Positions 1 to 11,980 of a DNA stretch of 64,000 nucleotides are shown piece by piece; the stretch's first letter is position 1; each line of letters starts with the position of its first letter. Position numbers and translations under genes: made by a program. The notes beneath the pieces were generated by a model, which ran no database searches, was not told where the DNA came from, and saw only the letters and a list, made by a program, of their open reading frames with translations. Origin of the DNA: 0-14-0-80-60-11 sp049322355 (lineage in GTDB: Bacteria; Desulfobacterota; Desulfobaccia; Desulfobaccales; 0-14-0-80-60-11); assembly GCA_049322355.1 (NCBI GenBank), contig JBMORG010000011.1, positions 62,001 to 126,000 of the forward strand, written 5' to 3'.

Positions 1-981
1 CCGGGGCTCGTCGTGGTTTTCGAGAAACCGCGCCAGCTTGTTTTGATAAGCCAGATCAGCCCAGAGGTGGGCCCGCACCGCCGCAGCATCCCGGGACAGG
101 AGACGATCATAGAGACTCTTATCATAGCAATAGTCGAACCCCTGCTGCATGAGGGTCCACTCCAGATCCCAGTAGACTTCCGCCATAAAAATAAAGCCCG
201 GGGTCTTGGCCTTGACCCGCCCGATGGTCCCCGGCCAGAAAGGTTCGTCCACGGGTGGGGAACCGTCGGTGGGCAAAGACCGCTCGCCCCAGGTGCGCTG
301 GAAGATCTCGGGGAGAATCAGCATGGCCATGTCACAGCGCACCCCGTCGGCGATTCCTGCCAGCTTGAGGAGCTCCTGGGCCATGGCTTCCCTTAATCCC
401 GGGTGGCGATAGTTGATCTGGAAGGTATCGGGCCAGCCGGCGAAGTAGGGGTCCCGGCCGTAGGCCAGGATAAGGGAGCCGCTGGTGGGGTCAACCCGCC
501 GATAATTGTGGGGCTCCCTCTCCAGGTCGGCTTCACTCCCCTGGACGTAGAACTCGGGGTGCTGCTTTACCCAGGGATGATCAGGGGCGGTGTGGTTGGG
601 GACGAAGTCCACGAGGAGCTTGAGGCCCCTGGCCTTGAGACGTTCCTTCAAACCAATAAGGTCCGTCTGCTGGCCGAAATCCCGGTGCAGGGTGTAGCCT
701 GTAACCGCAAAGGGCGAGCCGCTGACGTCCGCCTCGGTGAAGCCAGGGAGCGTCGCCTGGAACTCTTTAAGCCAATCCGAATGGCTCAGAGACACCTGGC
801 GTCCGGCCGGGCCGGTCTGCCAGAGACCCAGGAACCAGACGTAATCGAAGCCCTGGGCAGCCACCTGGTCGAGAAAGGCATCGGAAATATCTGCCAGCGT
901 CGCGGCCCGTCCCAAACGGTCAGAAAGCTCCCGGAGCCACACCCGGGTGTTGATTTGATAAAGCGAAGGATAACGCACCAT
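1..981 (-). CDS. GH13 alpha-amylase-family enzyme (C-terminus beyond window)
   Basis: Glycoside hydrolase family 13 (beta/alpha)8-barrel enzyme acting on alpha-glucans or related glucosides; the exact substrate cannot be read. The frame is open from an ATG at 981 to the window edge (327 codons), so the C-terminal part is missing. GGAGG lies 8 nt before the ATG. All four GH13 signature regions are visible: DFVPNHT (region I), DGVRCDMA with the nucleophile Asp217 (region II), FMAEVYW with the acid/base Glu268 (region III) and ENHDEPR with the transition-state Asp324 (region IV). No signal peptide is seen, so it is probably cytoplasmic. It leads away from a run of minus-strand genes that includes a GH63-like glucosidase, which suggests a shared role in storage-glucan or compatible-solute turnover (inference). 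Confidence 0.9.
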   Translation of the reverse strand, partial: MVRYPSLYQINTRVWLRELSDRLGRAATLADISDAFLDQVAAQGFDYVWFLGLWQTGPAGRQVSLSHSDWLKEFQATLPGFTEADVSGSPFAVTGYTLHRDFGQQTDLIGLKERLKARGLKLLVDFVPNHTAPDHPWVKQHPEFYVQGSEADLEREPHNYRRVDPTSGSLILAYGRDPYFAGWPDTFQINYRHPGLREAMAQELLKLAGIADGVRCDMAMLILPEIFQRTWGERSLPTDGSPPVDEPFWPGTIGRVKAKTPGFIFMAEVYWDLEWTLMQQGFDYCYDKSLYDRLLSRDAAAVRAHLWADLAYQNKLARFLENHDEPR

Positions 982-1037
982 GACCGATTCCTCCTTTTTG
1001 AACTGGCGTTTGTCGGCGGCGTTAATCTGATTCAACT

Positions 1038-2642
1038 TTAAAACCGGTATGACAGCCCCCCGGAGACGCTGCGGGCCTGATAAGATACGCCGCCTCGAAG
1101 CATGCTGTTGGCATAGAAGCCCACGGCGCGCATAGACAAATGGGAGGTGAGGAGATAATTCAATTCCACCAGGACATTTTCGCCAGGGCCGTTTCCCACC
1201 TGGTTATAAGTCACGTTGCTTTCTACGATAAATTTTGCCCGATCGCTCCAGTTGTATTCCAATACGACCCCCCAGGCGTGATATTTCAAAGAGTGAAAAT
1301 CGGCATAAGGGGGACCGGCGCCGGGCTGTGCCAGGTCTATGGCCCGGTTTTGAAAATCGCCGTAGTAGAGAGAATACTTGATTTTGAGCAACGGGTCCCA
1401 GAGAACCCGGTATTGCACCATGCCTCCCATGATTCGGCGAAGATTTCCATCCGTAATAAAGCTCCAGTCGCCAAAGCCGCTTAAAATGAGCCGCGGTCCC
1501 AACGCTTGATACCCCCAAAGGCTGACGTCTTGGGCCCGGATTTTCTGCGTCACCGCCAGGGTATTGGCGAAGACGGCTCCGAAATAATTCTGGGCCCACA
1601 AACCGATGGGATTGACCACCTGGTAGCGGTAGCGTCCGTATCCCGTAAAGTCGTCAAAATATAGACCCCAAGGACCCCGGAAGGGACCGAAGAAATCAAT
1701 GAAGTCGTAATAGCTGTAGGACAGAGAGAGGCCGGTCCCGGCAGTAGCCTGCCAGTAAGCCGCGGCCCGGGTGGTCACTGACTGGCCCCAGCGGCCATAG
1801 TCATTGCCGGCCACTCCCAGTTCCGCCAGAACAGTGCGCACCGGCCGGTATTGGAGGATCAGAGGCAGCACATGACGGTGCAGGGATTGCCCCGCTTGAT
1901 TGCGGCGGAACGGCCCAGGGCCGCTGTTATATGTCAGATACCCATACCCGCTGTAAAGGCGAATCCGCGGGTTCACGTAAGCCCGGAATCCACTCCACAG
2001 AGAGAATCGCCGAAAACCTTCCGAATCTTCAAAAAAGTTGGTCAGGGTGTGGATTTGGGGGGTAACCAGGCCCCTGGTCTGCTCCAAGCCGCTTAGGGCT
2101 TCCCGATTTTCTGGCAGGCGGGCGTAGGCCTGGGCAAAATGCTCCCGGGCCAGGGTGAAAAAGGCGCTCTTGAGATACAAGCGACCCAACCCCAGATGAG
2201 CTTCGGGGTTGTCCGGATCGGCGGCCAAGACTTCCTGAAACAACCTTTCGGCCTGGGCTATCCGGCGCAGCGCCAGGTAAAGGTTCGCCAACTTGATCTT
2301 TACGGCCAGATCGGTGGGACGTTGGGCCAGCAAGCGCTTATAGATTTCAGCAGCCTGAGACCGCAAAAACGGCAGGGTGGCATAGATATCAGCCCGCCGT
2401 TCCAACAACCTGGGGTCGCCGGGATGCCGCGCCAGCCCTTGGGCAATGGTGGCCAGGGCCATGGCTGCCTCTCCCCGGTCCATATGCTTGGCGACCACAC
2501 CGAGAATGGCCTCCGGCTCTTCCGCCTCCAGGGTGGGCACTTCCTGGGGGCCTAAGTCGATTTCGATTTGGGCCAGGGCGCCACTCCATGCCCAGCAAGA
2601 AAACAAGAAGAAGCAAAGGAGCGAAAAGGCGACTCTGGACAC
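1038..2642 (-). CDS. TPR and outer-membrane beta-barrel protein
   Basis: Secreted protein of about 534 aa. A hydrophobic N-terminal signal peptide (about residues 1-24, ending near GALA) precedes three to four tetratricopeptide-type helical repeats (about 45-190). The C-terminal 300 residues are rich in Tyr, Gly and alternating hydrophobic strands and end in a terminal aromatic residue (LSYRF), the usual signature of an outer-membrane beta-barrel. The layout resembles the BcsC/PgaA-type proteins that pass polysaccharide across the outer membrane, though this one is shorter; export of a glycan is inference. It ends 57 nt before the GH13 start and follows the MscS gene by 18 nt, so all three are probably co-transcribed. 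Confidence 0.75.
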   Translation of the reverse strand: MSRVAFSLLCFFLFSCWAWSGALAQIEIDLGPQEVPTLEAEEPEAILGVVAKHMDRGEAAMALATIAQGLARHPGDPRLLERRADIYATLPFLRSQAAEIYKRLLAQRPTDLAVKIKLANLYLALRRIAQAERLFQEVLAADPDNPEAHLGLGRLYLKSAFFTLAREHFAQAYARLPENREALSGLEQTRGLVTPQIHTLTNFFEDSEGFRRFSLWSGFRAYVNPRIRLYSGYGYLTYNSGPGPFRRNQAGQSLHRHVLPLILQYRPVRTVLAELGVAGNDYGRWGQSVTTRAAAYWQATAGTGLSLSYSYYDFIDFFGPFRGPWGLYFDDFTGYGRYRYQVVNPIGLWAQNYFGAVFANTLAVTQKIRAQDVSLWGYQALGPRLILSGFGDWSFITDGNLRRIMGGMVQYRVLWDPLLKIKYSLYYGDFQNRAIDLAQPGAGPPYADFHSLKYHAWGVVLEYNWSDRAKFIVESNVTYNQVGNGPGENVLVELNYLLTSHLSMRAVGFYANSMLRGGVSYQARSVSGGLSYRF

Positions 2643-2660
2643 GGCAATAGGCCTGTAGGG

Positions 2661-4325
2661 TTAAGTGCCTTCCTTTTTTCCTTTGGTTTCGGTGGTCACA
2701 ATTCGTATGGCCGGGGCCTCATAATCCGGCGGCAGATAGTTTTCCGGTATGGTGGTCTGGTTGCCGTCCCGTAACTGAGTAAAATGGGGCGACATGATCT
2801 CCACCCCGCCTTCGTTGAAGGTATTTTGAATATTCCGGTGTAGTTCGCTGTAGATCCATGGCATCTTCTCCGGGGTGTCGGTAAAGGCGTTCAGTTCGTA
2901 GGTCACGTAAAAATCGTTGAGAGCGGTTTGCAGCACGAAGGGTGATGGACTCTTCAAGATGTGTTTGGTCCGGTTTGCCGCTTCAATCAGCAGACTGTGA
3001 ACCGCCTCCCAGGGGGCGTTGTAGCCGATGGTGACGCTGGTGTGCAGGATGACACCGTCCCCCTGCCTGACCTCCTGGGTAAAATTGGTGACGTGACCGG
3101 AAAGGATGTTGCCGTTGGGGATGGTGACGACCTCGTTCTTAAAGGTCTTGAGGCGGGTGATGTAAAGCCGGCGTTCCAGCACCACGCCCGTGGAATCCCC
3201 TGCCTTGATCACATCCCCAACCCGGAAAGACCGCATGTAAGTCAGGCTGACGCCGGCAATCAGGTTGGCTATGGCTGAACTTGAGCCCAAGGAAACCAGG
3301 ACGCCCAGAAAGATGGAAAGACCTTTGAAGGCCGGGGTATCAGAACCGGGAATATAGGGGTAAGCAATCACCAAAACAAAAACGATTATAAGTAACTTTA
3401 TTATTCGATAGGTTATGGGGGCGACTTCGACGTCCAAGCCGGCGACCGTCACCTTTCCCGCGCTCACCTGGTCAAAGAAATAGCGCAGCGTCTTCAAGAC
3501 GTACCGGGTAATGAAAAAGAGGACGGCGAGAAAAACCAGGGCAGGAGTCTTGTCCCAAATGGCCTCACCGATGGTGCTGAGGGCCCCCAGCACGCTATCG
3601 AAAAGTTGCAGGGCATATTTCTGGGTCCAGGGAAAGAAGCTCAAACCCAGGTGAAAATAGGCATATATAAGGACCAGGAGGAGGAGGAGTCGGACCGTCT
3701 TGACGGTACTGGTGATGACCGTTTTAATGCGGTCGGCGGTAAAGAATTCAAATTCACCGATCTTTATGGCGCGAATCCGGTCAGAAGCCAGGATGGATCG
3801 GTTGAGGCGGCGCACCCCCCGGTTGACCAGCATGATCAAGGCGACCAGGACCAGTAAGGCCAGGATGGTCTTGACGACACTGACGACCAGATTGCGCAGG
3901 CTATGCTCCTTTTGATACTCGGCAATACCCTGCCGGATCTTTTCGGCATAGTCCCGAGCCAGTTCTTCTGTTGGACGACCCTCGACTTTGGCCACGAAAG
4001 CCCAGACCGCTAGGATGACCTGGTCGCCCGCCATGATGTCGGAACTCATGGCCGAGTCTTGCACGGTAATGGATTGGGGGTTGAAAGTGGGGTCTTGGGC
4101 CAGTTTTTTGATACGTTCGCTTATTCTATGGGCTATCTGTTGAGCAGTTTCGGCTCTAGTGTTGATGCGGACATGAAAGAGGGGTTTGCCCTCCAATTCA
4201 ACCGGAGCCCCCTGTTTCTCCACCGTGAAGCCGGGGGGAAGCTCGGTGAGGTCCCAGGACCCAGCCGGGGTGCTCAGCAGAACACCCAGGAAAACCAACA
4301 AGAGTATTATTGTTCTTTTGTTCAT
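2661..4325 (-). CDS. MscS-family mechanosensitive ion channel
   Basis: Membrane channel that opens under turgor stress. From the ATG at 4325 the protein has a signal-like segment (MNKRTIILLL...), a periplasmic N-terminal domain of about 130 aa, four or more transmembrane helices (about 145-360), and an MscS beta-domain with the typical FRVGDVIKAG...GVVLERRLY...TIPNGNILSG signature. A soluble alpha/beta C-terminal domain follows. An in-frame ATG 63 nt upstream (4388) lacks a ribosome site; AGGA stands about 12 nt before the chosen start, and only the chosen start puts the signal segment first. It is larger than E. coli MscS (286 aa), in the mid-size class with an extra periplasmic domain. The neighbouring glucan enzymes fit an osmotic-stress setting. 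Confidence 0.9.
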   Translation of the reverse strand: MNKRTIILLLVFLGVLLSTPAGSWDLTELPPGFTVEKQGAPVELEGKPLFHVRINTRAETAQQIAHRISERIKKLAQDPTFNPQSITVQDSAMSSDIMAGDQVILAVWAFVAKVEGRPTEELARDYAEKIRQGIAEYQKEHSLRNLVVSVVKTILALLVLVALIMLVNRGVRRLNRSILASDRIRAIKIGEFEFFTADRIKTVITSTVKTVRLLLLLVLIYAYFHLGLSFFPWTQKYALQLFDSVLGALSTIGEAIWDKTPALVFLAVLFFITRYVLKTLRYFFDQVSAGKVTVAGLDVEVAPITYRIIKLLIIVFVLVIAYPYIPGSDTPAFKGLSIFLGVLVSLGSSSAIANLIAGVSLTYMRSFRVGDVIKAGDSTGVVLERRLYITRLKTFKNEVVTIPNGNILSGHVTNFTQEVRQGDGVILHTSVTIGYNAPWEAVHSLLIEAANRTKHILKSPSPFVLQTALNDFYVTYELNAFTDTPEKMPWIYSELHRNIQNTFNEGGVEIMSPHFTQLRDGNQTTIPENYLPPDYEAPAIRIVTTETKGKKEGT

Positions 4326-4476
4326 AGCCTCTGTTATCCTAATATTGGGTGTCCGTGAGATCTTAAAATAACGAAGCAAACCTGCCATCCGATGACCATG
4401 CCTTTATTCCCCGGACCTGTTCGTCTGTCACTATTTTCTCCTGCGAGTCATAAACTAAAAGCCTTCCACTCTCGGC

Positions 4477-5160
4477 TTAACCTGCCGCGCCCGGCTTCGT
4501 CCCACGAAGATTCTCAATCAGGATGTAAAGACTCAGTACGAACACCCACAACGGAAACGCTAGGGGCAGCCAGTCGACAAAGCGGCTGCTCAACAGGAGC
4601 AGCGCCGCCAAGGCATAGCCCGGGAGTGTTATCCAACGCGGCAGAGTGTGCGTGCGCATGGCCAGGGTGGCGGTTGAAATCATGAATACGCCTGCCATTT
4701 TGAGGGCAAAGACGTTCATGATCTGGGCATTAATGGCACGGCCAAAGGCGAAGGCACCGGACTCGATCATCAGTTTAGGCGCGGCGTTGAGGACCAGGAT
4801 CATTGCCCCTGCCACTGCTGCCGCCGCAAAGTACATGGCGAGGAATAAAATCCCACTGCCCAAAAAAACCGTGGCAAAAAAGCGGTCCTCGTACGCACCG
4901 AGCCGGTCGCGCACCACACCGATGAACCACAAAAAGGCGATGCCGGCGAACGGCACCAGGTTCAGCGCCAGCACCACGGTTCCCGACTTGGTCGCAGACC
5001 ACTCCTGCATCTCTGGAGAGATGGCTGGAACAGAAATTCGGATAAGGACCATAGTGGTAGTAAGCAGAAGCGAAAAGAGAATCCCGGCGATGGCCGCGGC
5101 CCGGGGTGTCTTCAGCCCTTCGCGGGTCAGGGACCCGGGTGGCTGCACTCTTTGTTCCAT
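4477..5160 (-). CDS. Multi-pass membrane protein, unknown function
   Basis: About 227 aa with six or so predicted transmembrane segments; I do not recognise a characterised family. The start is placed at the ATG 5160, which has GGAGGGG about 7 nt upstream; a longer frame to 5223 lacks this site. The N-terminal 20 residues are polar, then a first helix (AAIAGILFSLLLTTTMVL) and a short loop (SPEMQEWSATKSG) follow. Further helices run to a C-terminal basic tail (RGTKPGAAG). It lies 100 nt downstream of the GH63-like glucosidase on the same strand and is probably in the same transcription unit. No catalytic or transport motif is obvious. Confidence 0.7.
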   Translation of the reverse strand: MEQRVQPPGSLTREGLKTPRAAAIAGILFSLLLTTTMVLIRISVPAISPEMQEWSATKSGTVVLALNLVPFAGIAFLWFIGVVRDRLGAYEDRFFATVFLGSGILFLAMYFAAAAVAGAMILVLNAAPKLMIESGAFAFGRAINAQIMNVFALKMAGVFMISTATLAMRTHTLPRWITLPGYALAALLLLSSRFVDWLPLAFPLWVFVLSLYILIENLRGTKPGAAG

Positions 5161-5260
5161 AAAACACCCCTCCAGGCCCCGTTGGCCCCTGCCATCCATA
5201 ATGTGGAATGAGGCGGACCCCAAATTCAGGACCCACCCGAGTCAGACTTTATTATAACCT

Positions 5261-8011
<2,751 letters not shown>

Positions 8012-8198
8012 GATTCCCTCCGGCGTTTGGGTTCGCTAATCAACTTAATTAAAATTTATTATAAAGAAATGGGGGTAATATTTATATCTATTTGTCATTT
8101 TCCTAAAATATTATTGCCTTGGCGTAAAGGAAGTGATGGCCTATGGTTTGTGGGTACGCAGGTGGAGACTTGGGTCAACTCGCCCCAGTTCTGAATTT

Positions 8199-8229
8199 TT
8201 GATGAGTTCCTTGATTTGACGGATATAAT
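8199..8229 (+). promoter_or_regulatory. Candidate sigma-70 promoter for the charged secreted protein
   Basis: A perfect TATAAT lies at 8224-8229. A weak -35 (TTGATG, 8199-8204) sits 19 nt upstream, longer than the ideal 17. The transcript would start near 8236, giving a leader of about 55 nt before the ATG at 8292. Confidence 0.45.
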
Positions 8230-8291
8230 TATTAGGTTAGCAAAAAAGAACCTTTTAAATTTTAGCAAAAACGTCCAAACAGGAGGGAGCA

Positions 8292-8588
8292 ATGTTTGCT
8301 ATGATCATATCCAAGAAAGGTTTTCTGTTCCCGGTGCTAGCGCTAGCTGGTCTTTTGACCGTCGCTCCCCCGGTTTTTTCCCAGACGCAGCGCATGGAGG
8401 GCCGACAAGAAAAGCGCGGTGAGAAGCAAGAAGGCCGTTCAGAAGCCAAGGAGGCCCGGCAAGAGGGCCGGGAGTCAGGGGACCGCAGTGAAGGGCGGCA
8501 GAAAGCCCGGGAAGCCAAACAGACCGGCCGGCAAGAAGGTCGAGACGCCAAGCATGGGGGTGGGGAAGCCAGCGGGGAAGCCAAGTGA
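8292..8588 (+). CDS. Small secreted, highly charged low-complexity protein
   Basis: 98 aa. A signal peptide (about 1-30, ending VFSQ) is followed by a mature part of about 68 residues made almost only of Arg, Glu, Lys, Gln, Gly, Ala and Ser. It has irregular repeats of the type EGRQ/EAKEAR/QEGRE. There are no hydrophobic core residues, so the mature part is probably a charged single helix or disordered. AGGAGGGAGCA just precedes the ATG; a second in-frame Met at codon 4 is possible. The family is not recognised. Periplasmic polyampholytes of this kind could serve as envelope spacers or stress proteins, but that is a guess. Confidence 0.75.
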   Translation: MFAMIISKKGFLFPVLALAGLLTVAPPVFSQTQRMEGRQEKRGEKQEGRSEAKEARQEGRESGDRSEGRQKAREAKQTGRQEGRDAKHGGGEASGEAK

Positions 8589-10376
8589 TTACTGTGTCCG
8601 GCGATACTATTTCTGAATGGTTTCTGGCTGTTAAGGGCCAGCATTATCGCAATTTATGAAGAACCATAAATATCCGATATCTCGGCCGGGGAAGTCAGGG
8701 TCTGGAGCCTCGGGGTCTTGGCTTCTTCGACTAAAAATCGGAGAACTCGTTCATTCCATTCCTATACCCACCACCGCAATTTCCTCCTTCTGGCCGACGG
8801 ACGGCAGGTGGGATTGCCGTGATAGCGAGCTAAATTCGGTGCAAAGATTCCCAGGCCCCTGGGATGCTGGCGCTGAACACTTCTACTTTAAAAGTCCGGA
8901 TGGTTACATGCCACCTGTGCTTATGCAGATCGATCCCGACAAATAAATCCTCTCCGCTGTCATCTGATGCTTGGGACGTCGCATCGTAGCCTCCTGTCTT
9001 GATGTGGTTATACTGGCTTGGAATCCCAGAATACCACCAACCGATAGAGCAAGAAGAGCTTCCCTTTGCATCATAGTTAGCTTGCCACTGTACGCCTTTC
9101 CGCCATACTTTTCATATGATTCGTATCTCGGAACCATTGCCAGGGGGATCGGAGGTCACATTGACTTGGGGAACGTGCTTCCCCTGAGGTGTTTTGGTTT
9201 CCGACTCAGACCAAGGACAGAGGTGCGGGTGGTGCAGGCCCAAGAAGCAGCAGCTATTAAGAAATCGGCTCGGTGTGCCGTTGCCCTTATCCCAGCTGGC
9301 CGTGCCCGGCGAAGGCCCCTCCAGCATAGAGCCATCCAACCCTAACTAACCCCTGGGTCGAAGAGTGAACCCGCCACAGCAAGCGAGTAACGCCTTTTTA
9401 GGGGTACCCTGTGGCCTTGCCCCTTCCGGAGTATTCCCCGGCTAAAATTCGATTTGAAATTTTTTGACCTGGGTCCCATAGCTCGGGGGTGACTTGGCCC
9501 CACGATCTATCCCAGACCAAACGGAATATATTGAAATTTCGATGTGGTGTCCGGACCAAGCATATAAGACAGGGGGGATAGGAGTCCCGTCTTCGGTTTT
9601 GCCTTTGGAGCCCGGAAGAGGGGTACAGGAGCATGGGGGGCGGCGGCTGGATGCGAAGTGAGGGTGATTGGCGCCCCCCTAAGGCCGCTGGGCGCCAGAG
9701 CCGGCGGGAACCGCGGTGGGGGCGGCGGTCCCTTGCGTCTGGACAGCGGTGGTGGCTGCGGTGGTGGTTTGGTACCGGGACTATGGCAGGGTACTAACTA
9801 CAGGTTTTTTAAAGAAGAGCAGGAGAAAGTGGGGGTCTAATTGCGACAGGTGCCCGAATGAGGATAAGAGGCTCGTGCCGGCAACTTCATATGATGATCA
9901 CCTCCCCCATCGATGGTCAAGACATGGTCGGTCTATCAACTCCTTTCCCCCGGAGGCAGGACGATAGGTCCGCTTTCACGAACGGAGGGAGGACTTCCCC
10001 AACATGCGGGTGGTATGGTCAAGCCCGGAGCCAGGTATGGGCGGCCGGAGTCATGACGGGGTGTAAGTCATCAGGCTGGGGGGCAGTTGGGGCAGGTCCG
10101 GCCGACATCCTGGTGGCGCTCACCGGCCGGGCGTGCTAAAAGTACCCTACCCCTGCATCGGGAAGGATTACTTCACACGCGAGGCTATCACGGCTTCATG
10201 CTGGCCTATAACCAGATCCTAAGCCACCACTTCATAGTGTTCTGAAGTGTTGGGACAGGTAGGCGGTGATGGGCCCGGATTTGGTCTTCAAGGTAATTTT
10301 TCCGCACTCTGGTTATCCCTGGGTTATCCCTGACAATAAATAGGGTTAACTGAAATTAGCTAACCGTTGGAATCAT
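8589..10376. other. 1.8 kb gene-poor, eroded stretch
   Basis: No intact gene is convincing here. Apart from the IS110 transposase fragment at 8830-8984, the ORFs present are short, lack good ribosome sites and match no family I recognise. Base composition shifts within the stretch: 9640-10100 is G-rich and the ends are more AT-rich. A 10-mer (GGTTATCCCT) is repeated back to back near 10313-10333. The picture is one of decayed mobile DNA beside a tRNA gene. Confidence 0.6.
8830..8984 (-). pseudogene. IS110-family transposase, N-terminal remnant
   Basis: On the minus strand an ATG at 8984 with GGAGG upstream starts a frame that must shift by one base near 8950 to read LFVGIDLHKHRWHVTIRTF, the N-terminus of an IS110-type (DEDD) transposase with its first catalytic Asp in GIDLHKH. 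The match continues through VEVFSASIPGAWESLHRI and then hits a TAG at 8830-8832. The remaining 250-300 residues expected for the family are not found, so the copy has both a frameshift and a truncation. IS110 elements usually lack terminal inverted repeats, so the element's ends cannot be set. Confidence 0.75.
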
Positions 10377-10452
10377 TGGCGCGCCTGGCAGGATTCGAAC
10401 CTGCGACCCACGGATTAGAAGTCCGTTGCTCTATCCCCTGAGCTACAGGCGC
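10377..10452 (-). tRNA. tRNA-Arg (anticodon UCU)
   Basis: The minus strand folds into a complete 76-nt cloverleaf including an encoded CCA. The acceptor stem is GCGCCTG/CAGGCGC, followed by a D-arm (AGCTCAGGGGATAGAGC). The anticodon arm ACGGA-CTTCTAA-TCCGT gives anticodon TCT, the variable loop is short, and the T-arm contains GGTTCGAATCC. It reads AGA arginine codons. It lies between an eroded stretch and the secreted peptidase gene, and may have served as an integration site; no second copy of its 3' end was seen in the window. Confidence 0.97.
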
Positions 10453-10732
10453 CAAGTTTGATTCTATCTCATTTTTGGCTCAGGAACACCAGGGAGCATT
10501 CTTTTGCCATTATTATATATGCACACAATCAATTTGCATTCCGAAAATTATTTTATGGGTGTATCCGCTTAAACTCAAATATATACAATATCTTGTAATT
10601 ATTAGGAATTGTCCCCACGGATTCCCAAAGGAGGCTGGTTAGAACCGTGGCAGGCGGCTCAAATTGCCAAAACGGTGTGTGAAAGTGAACGGGATAAATA
10701 TTTTACAGTAATTTTGGACAAATGGGAACTAT

Positions 10733-11980
10733 TTATTGTGCCGAGTAATAAAAGTCAACAAAATAATAAATATAAGCATCATAATATGAAGTGCCATTAT
10801 AGTTGGTGCGGAACCAATCCAACGCATAATTCGTATAACTGGTGCCCCAACCCATATTAACCAAAATTTGACCGTCATTCCAGTAACCCCGACCTGTGAC
10901 AAAATGGTCGTTATCGCCCCCATTATAATAATAGATTGATATTCCCACAGGTCGACCAGTATCAATAGCATCAGTGAAATATTGCCATATAGTGGTTCGG
11001 TAACTTTCGGTGTTATTTACGTCCCGGAAATCATAATTGACATATTGAAAGCCGCTGTAACCCCGATCAGCAGCATAACTGTCCAGACCCGGTCCGCAAT
11101 TCTGCACATAGGTGCCGCCGTTCCCGGAAATGGGATAACCCATATAGTTTGCCAGGGTTCCTATCAGCGCCCCATAGGAGGTCGGACTGTCGCTGGTATT
11201 ATCCGGCCATAGGCTTTGCCAATCGGTGTCGATGAGGTTTACGTATTGGTCCCAATAGGAGAGGATCAGGGCACCGGCTACCTCTACGCAACAGTTGGGA
11301 TAAGCAGTGGGTTGAGCCCAATAAGATAAATCTGGGATATACTGCACCAGGAAGTTATTATCATTGCTGCTTGCGGCGGAAAAGTCATAACAGATGTCGG
11401 CGTTACCGAAGTAATCGTCGCTCTCGGGGACGCCAGGGTCGTAAACGTATCCGCTTTCTTCGGCATAACGCCGGTCGGCCACATAGAGAGAGTTGGTTGC
11501 CGTAGAAGAACCCGTAGTACTATAAAGAGTATAGCTGGTTTTTCCAGTGTCTCCGTCATAATAGCTGCTGATATAGCTCTGATGGTCATAAGTAGAATCA
11601 TAGCCATCATTAATGGCGGTGATCTCGTAATATCCTCCTAATGATGAACCTCCCATCTCTTGAGGCTGGTTATATAATTTTGTACCCACTTGCAAGAATG
11701 GCCCTGTTGTTTTAAATGCGGTCGGCGCAAAGACATACCCATAATATTGGTCCCCACTGCCGTCATTGTAATTATAGGCAAAGTTATACTGACTATAATT
11801 GCTTCCATCACCCGGTGCGCCTGGACCGACGCTGGTTTGGGAGTATGGCAGGGTCTCGCCTGGTTGAGCAAATATCGGTGATTCAGTCGCCAGTGCCGCT
11901 CCAGAAAAAACAGACAAGCTTACTGCAAACAATACCAACCGGAAAGCTGTCTTTGGACCATAAACTTTCTGTAAATTCAT
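10733..11980 (-). CDS. Secreted papain-like cysteine peptidase (C39-like)
   Basis: 415 aa with a signal peptide (about 1-31, ending GAALA). The C-terminal half has a papain-fold layout: Cys230/Cys231 in YPNCCVEVAGALILSYW as the nucleophile region, His359 in GGDNDHFVTGRGYW, and Asn375 in ILVNMGWGT. The motifs and order match the C39-like/C10-like clan CA peptidases. The N-terminal 200 residues are unusually rich in Tyr, Ser, Asn and Gly. The start is supported by AGGAGA 9-10 nt upstream. Base composition is more AT-rich than the surrounding genes, which suggests horizontal acquisition. It stands alone; no ABC exporter or bacteriocin gene is adjacent, so a role in leader-peptide processing is not supported. 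Function is probably extracellular proteolysis. Confidence 0.75.
   Translation of the reverse strand: MNLQKVYGPKTAFRLVLFAVSLSVFSGAALATESPIFAQPGETLPYSQTSVGPGAPGDGSNYSQYNFAYNYNDGSGDQYYGYVFAPTAFKTTGPFLQVGTKLYNQPQEMGGSSLGGYYEITAINDGYDSTYDHQSYISSYYDGDTGKTSYTLYSTTGSSTATNSLYVADRRYAEESGYVYDPGVPESDDYFGNADICYDFSAASSNDNNFLVQYIPDLSYWAQPTAYPNCCVEVAGALILSYWDQYVNLIDTDWQSLWPDNTSDSPTSYGALIGTLANYMGYPISGNGGTYVQNCGPGLDSYAADRGYSGFQYVNYDFRDVNNTESYRTTIWQYFTDAIDTGRPVGISIYYYNGGDNDHFVTGRGYWNDGQILVNMGWGTSYTNYALDWFRTNYNGTSYYDAYIYYFVDFYYSAQ

Noticed and set aside
13..1041. Two plus-strand ORFs opposite the GH13 gene
   Set aside because: They mirror a minus-strand frame with all four GH13 motifs and have no domain of their own.
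10377..10401. Attachment-site duplicate of the tRNA-Arg 3' end
   Set aside because: No second copy of the T-arm/acceptor segment was noticed in the window and no integrase gene is present.
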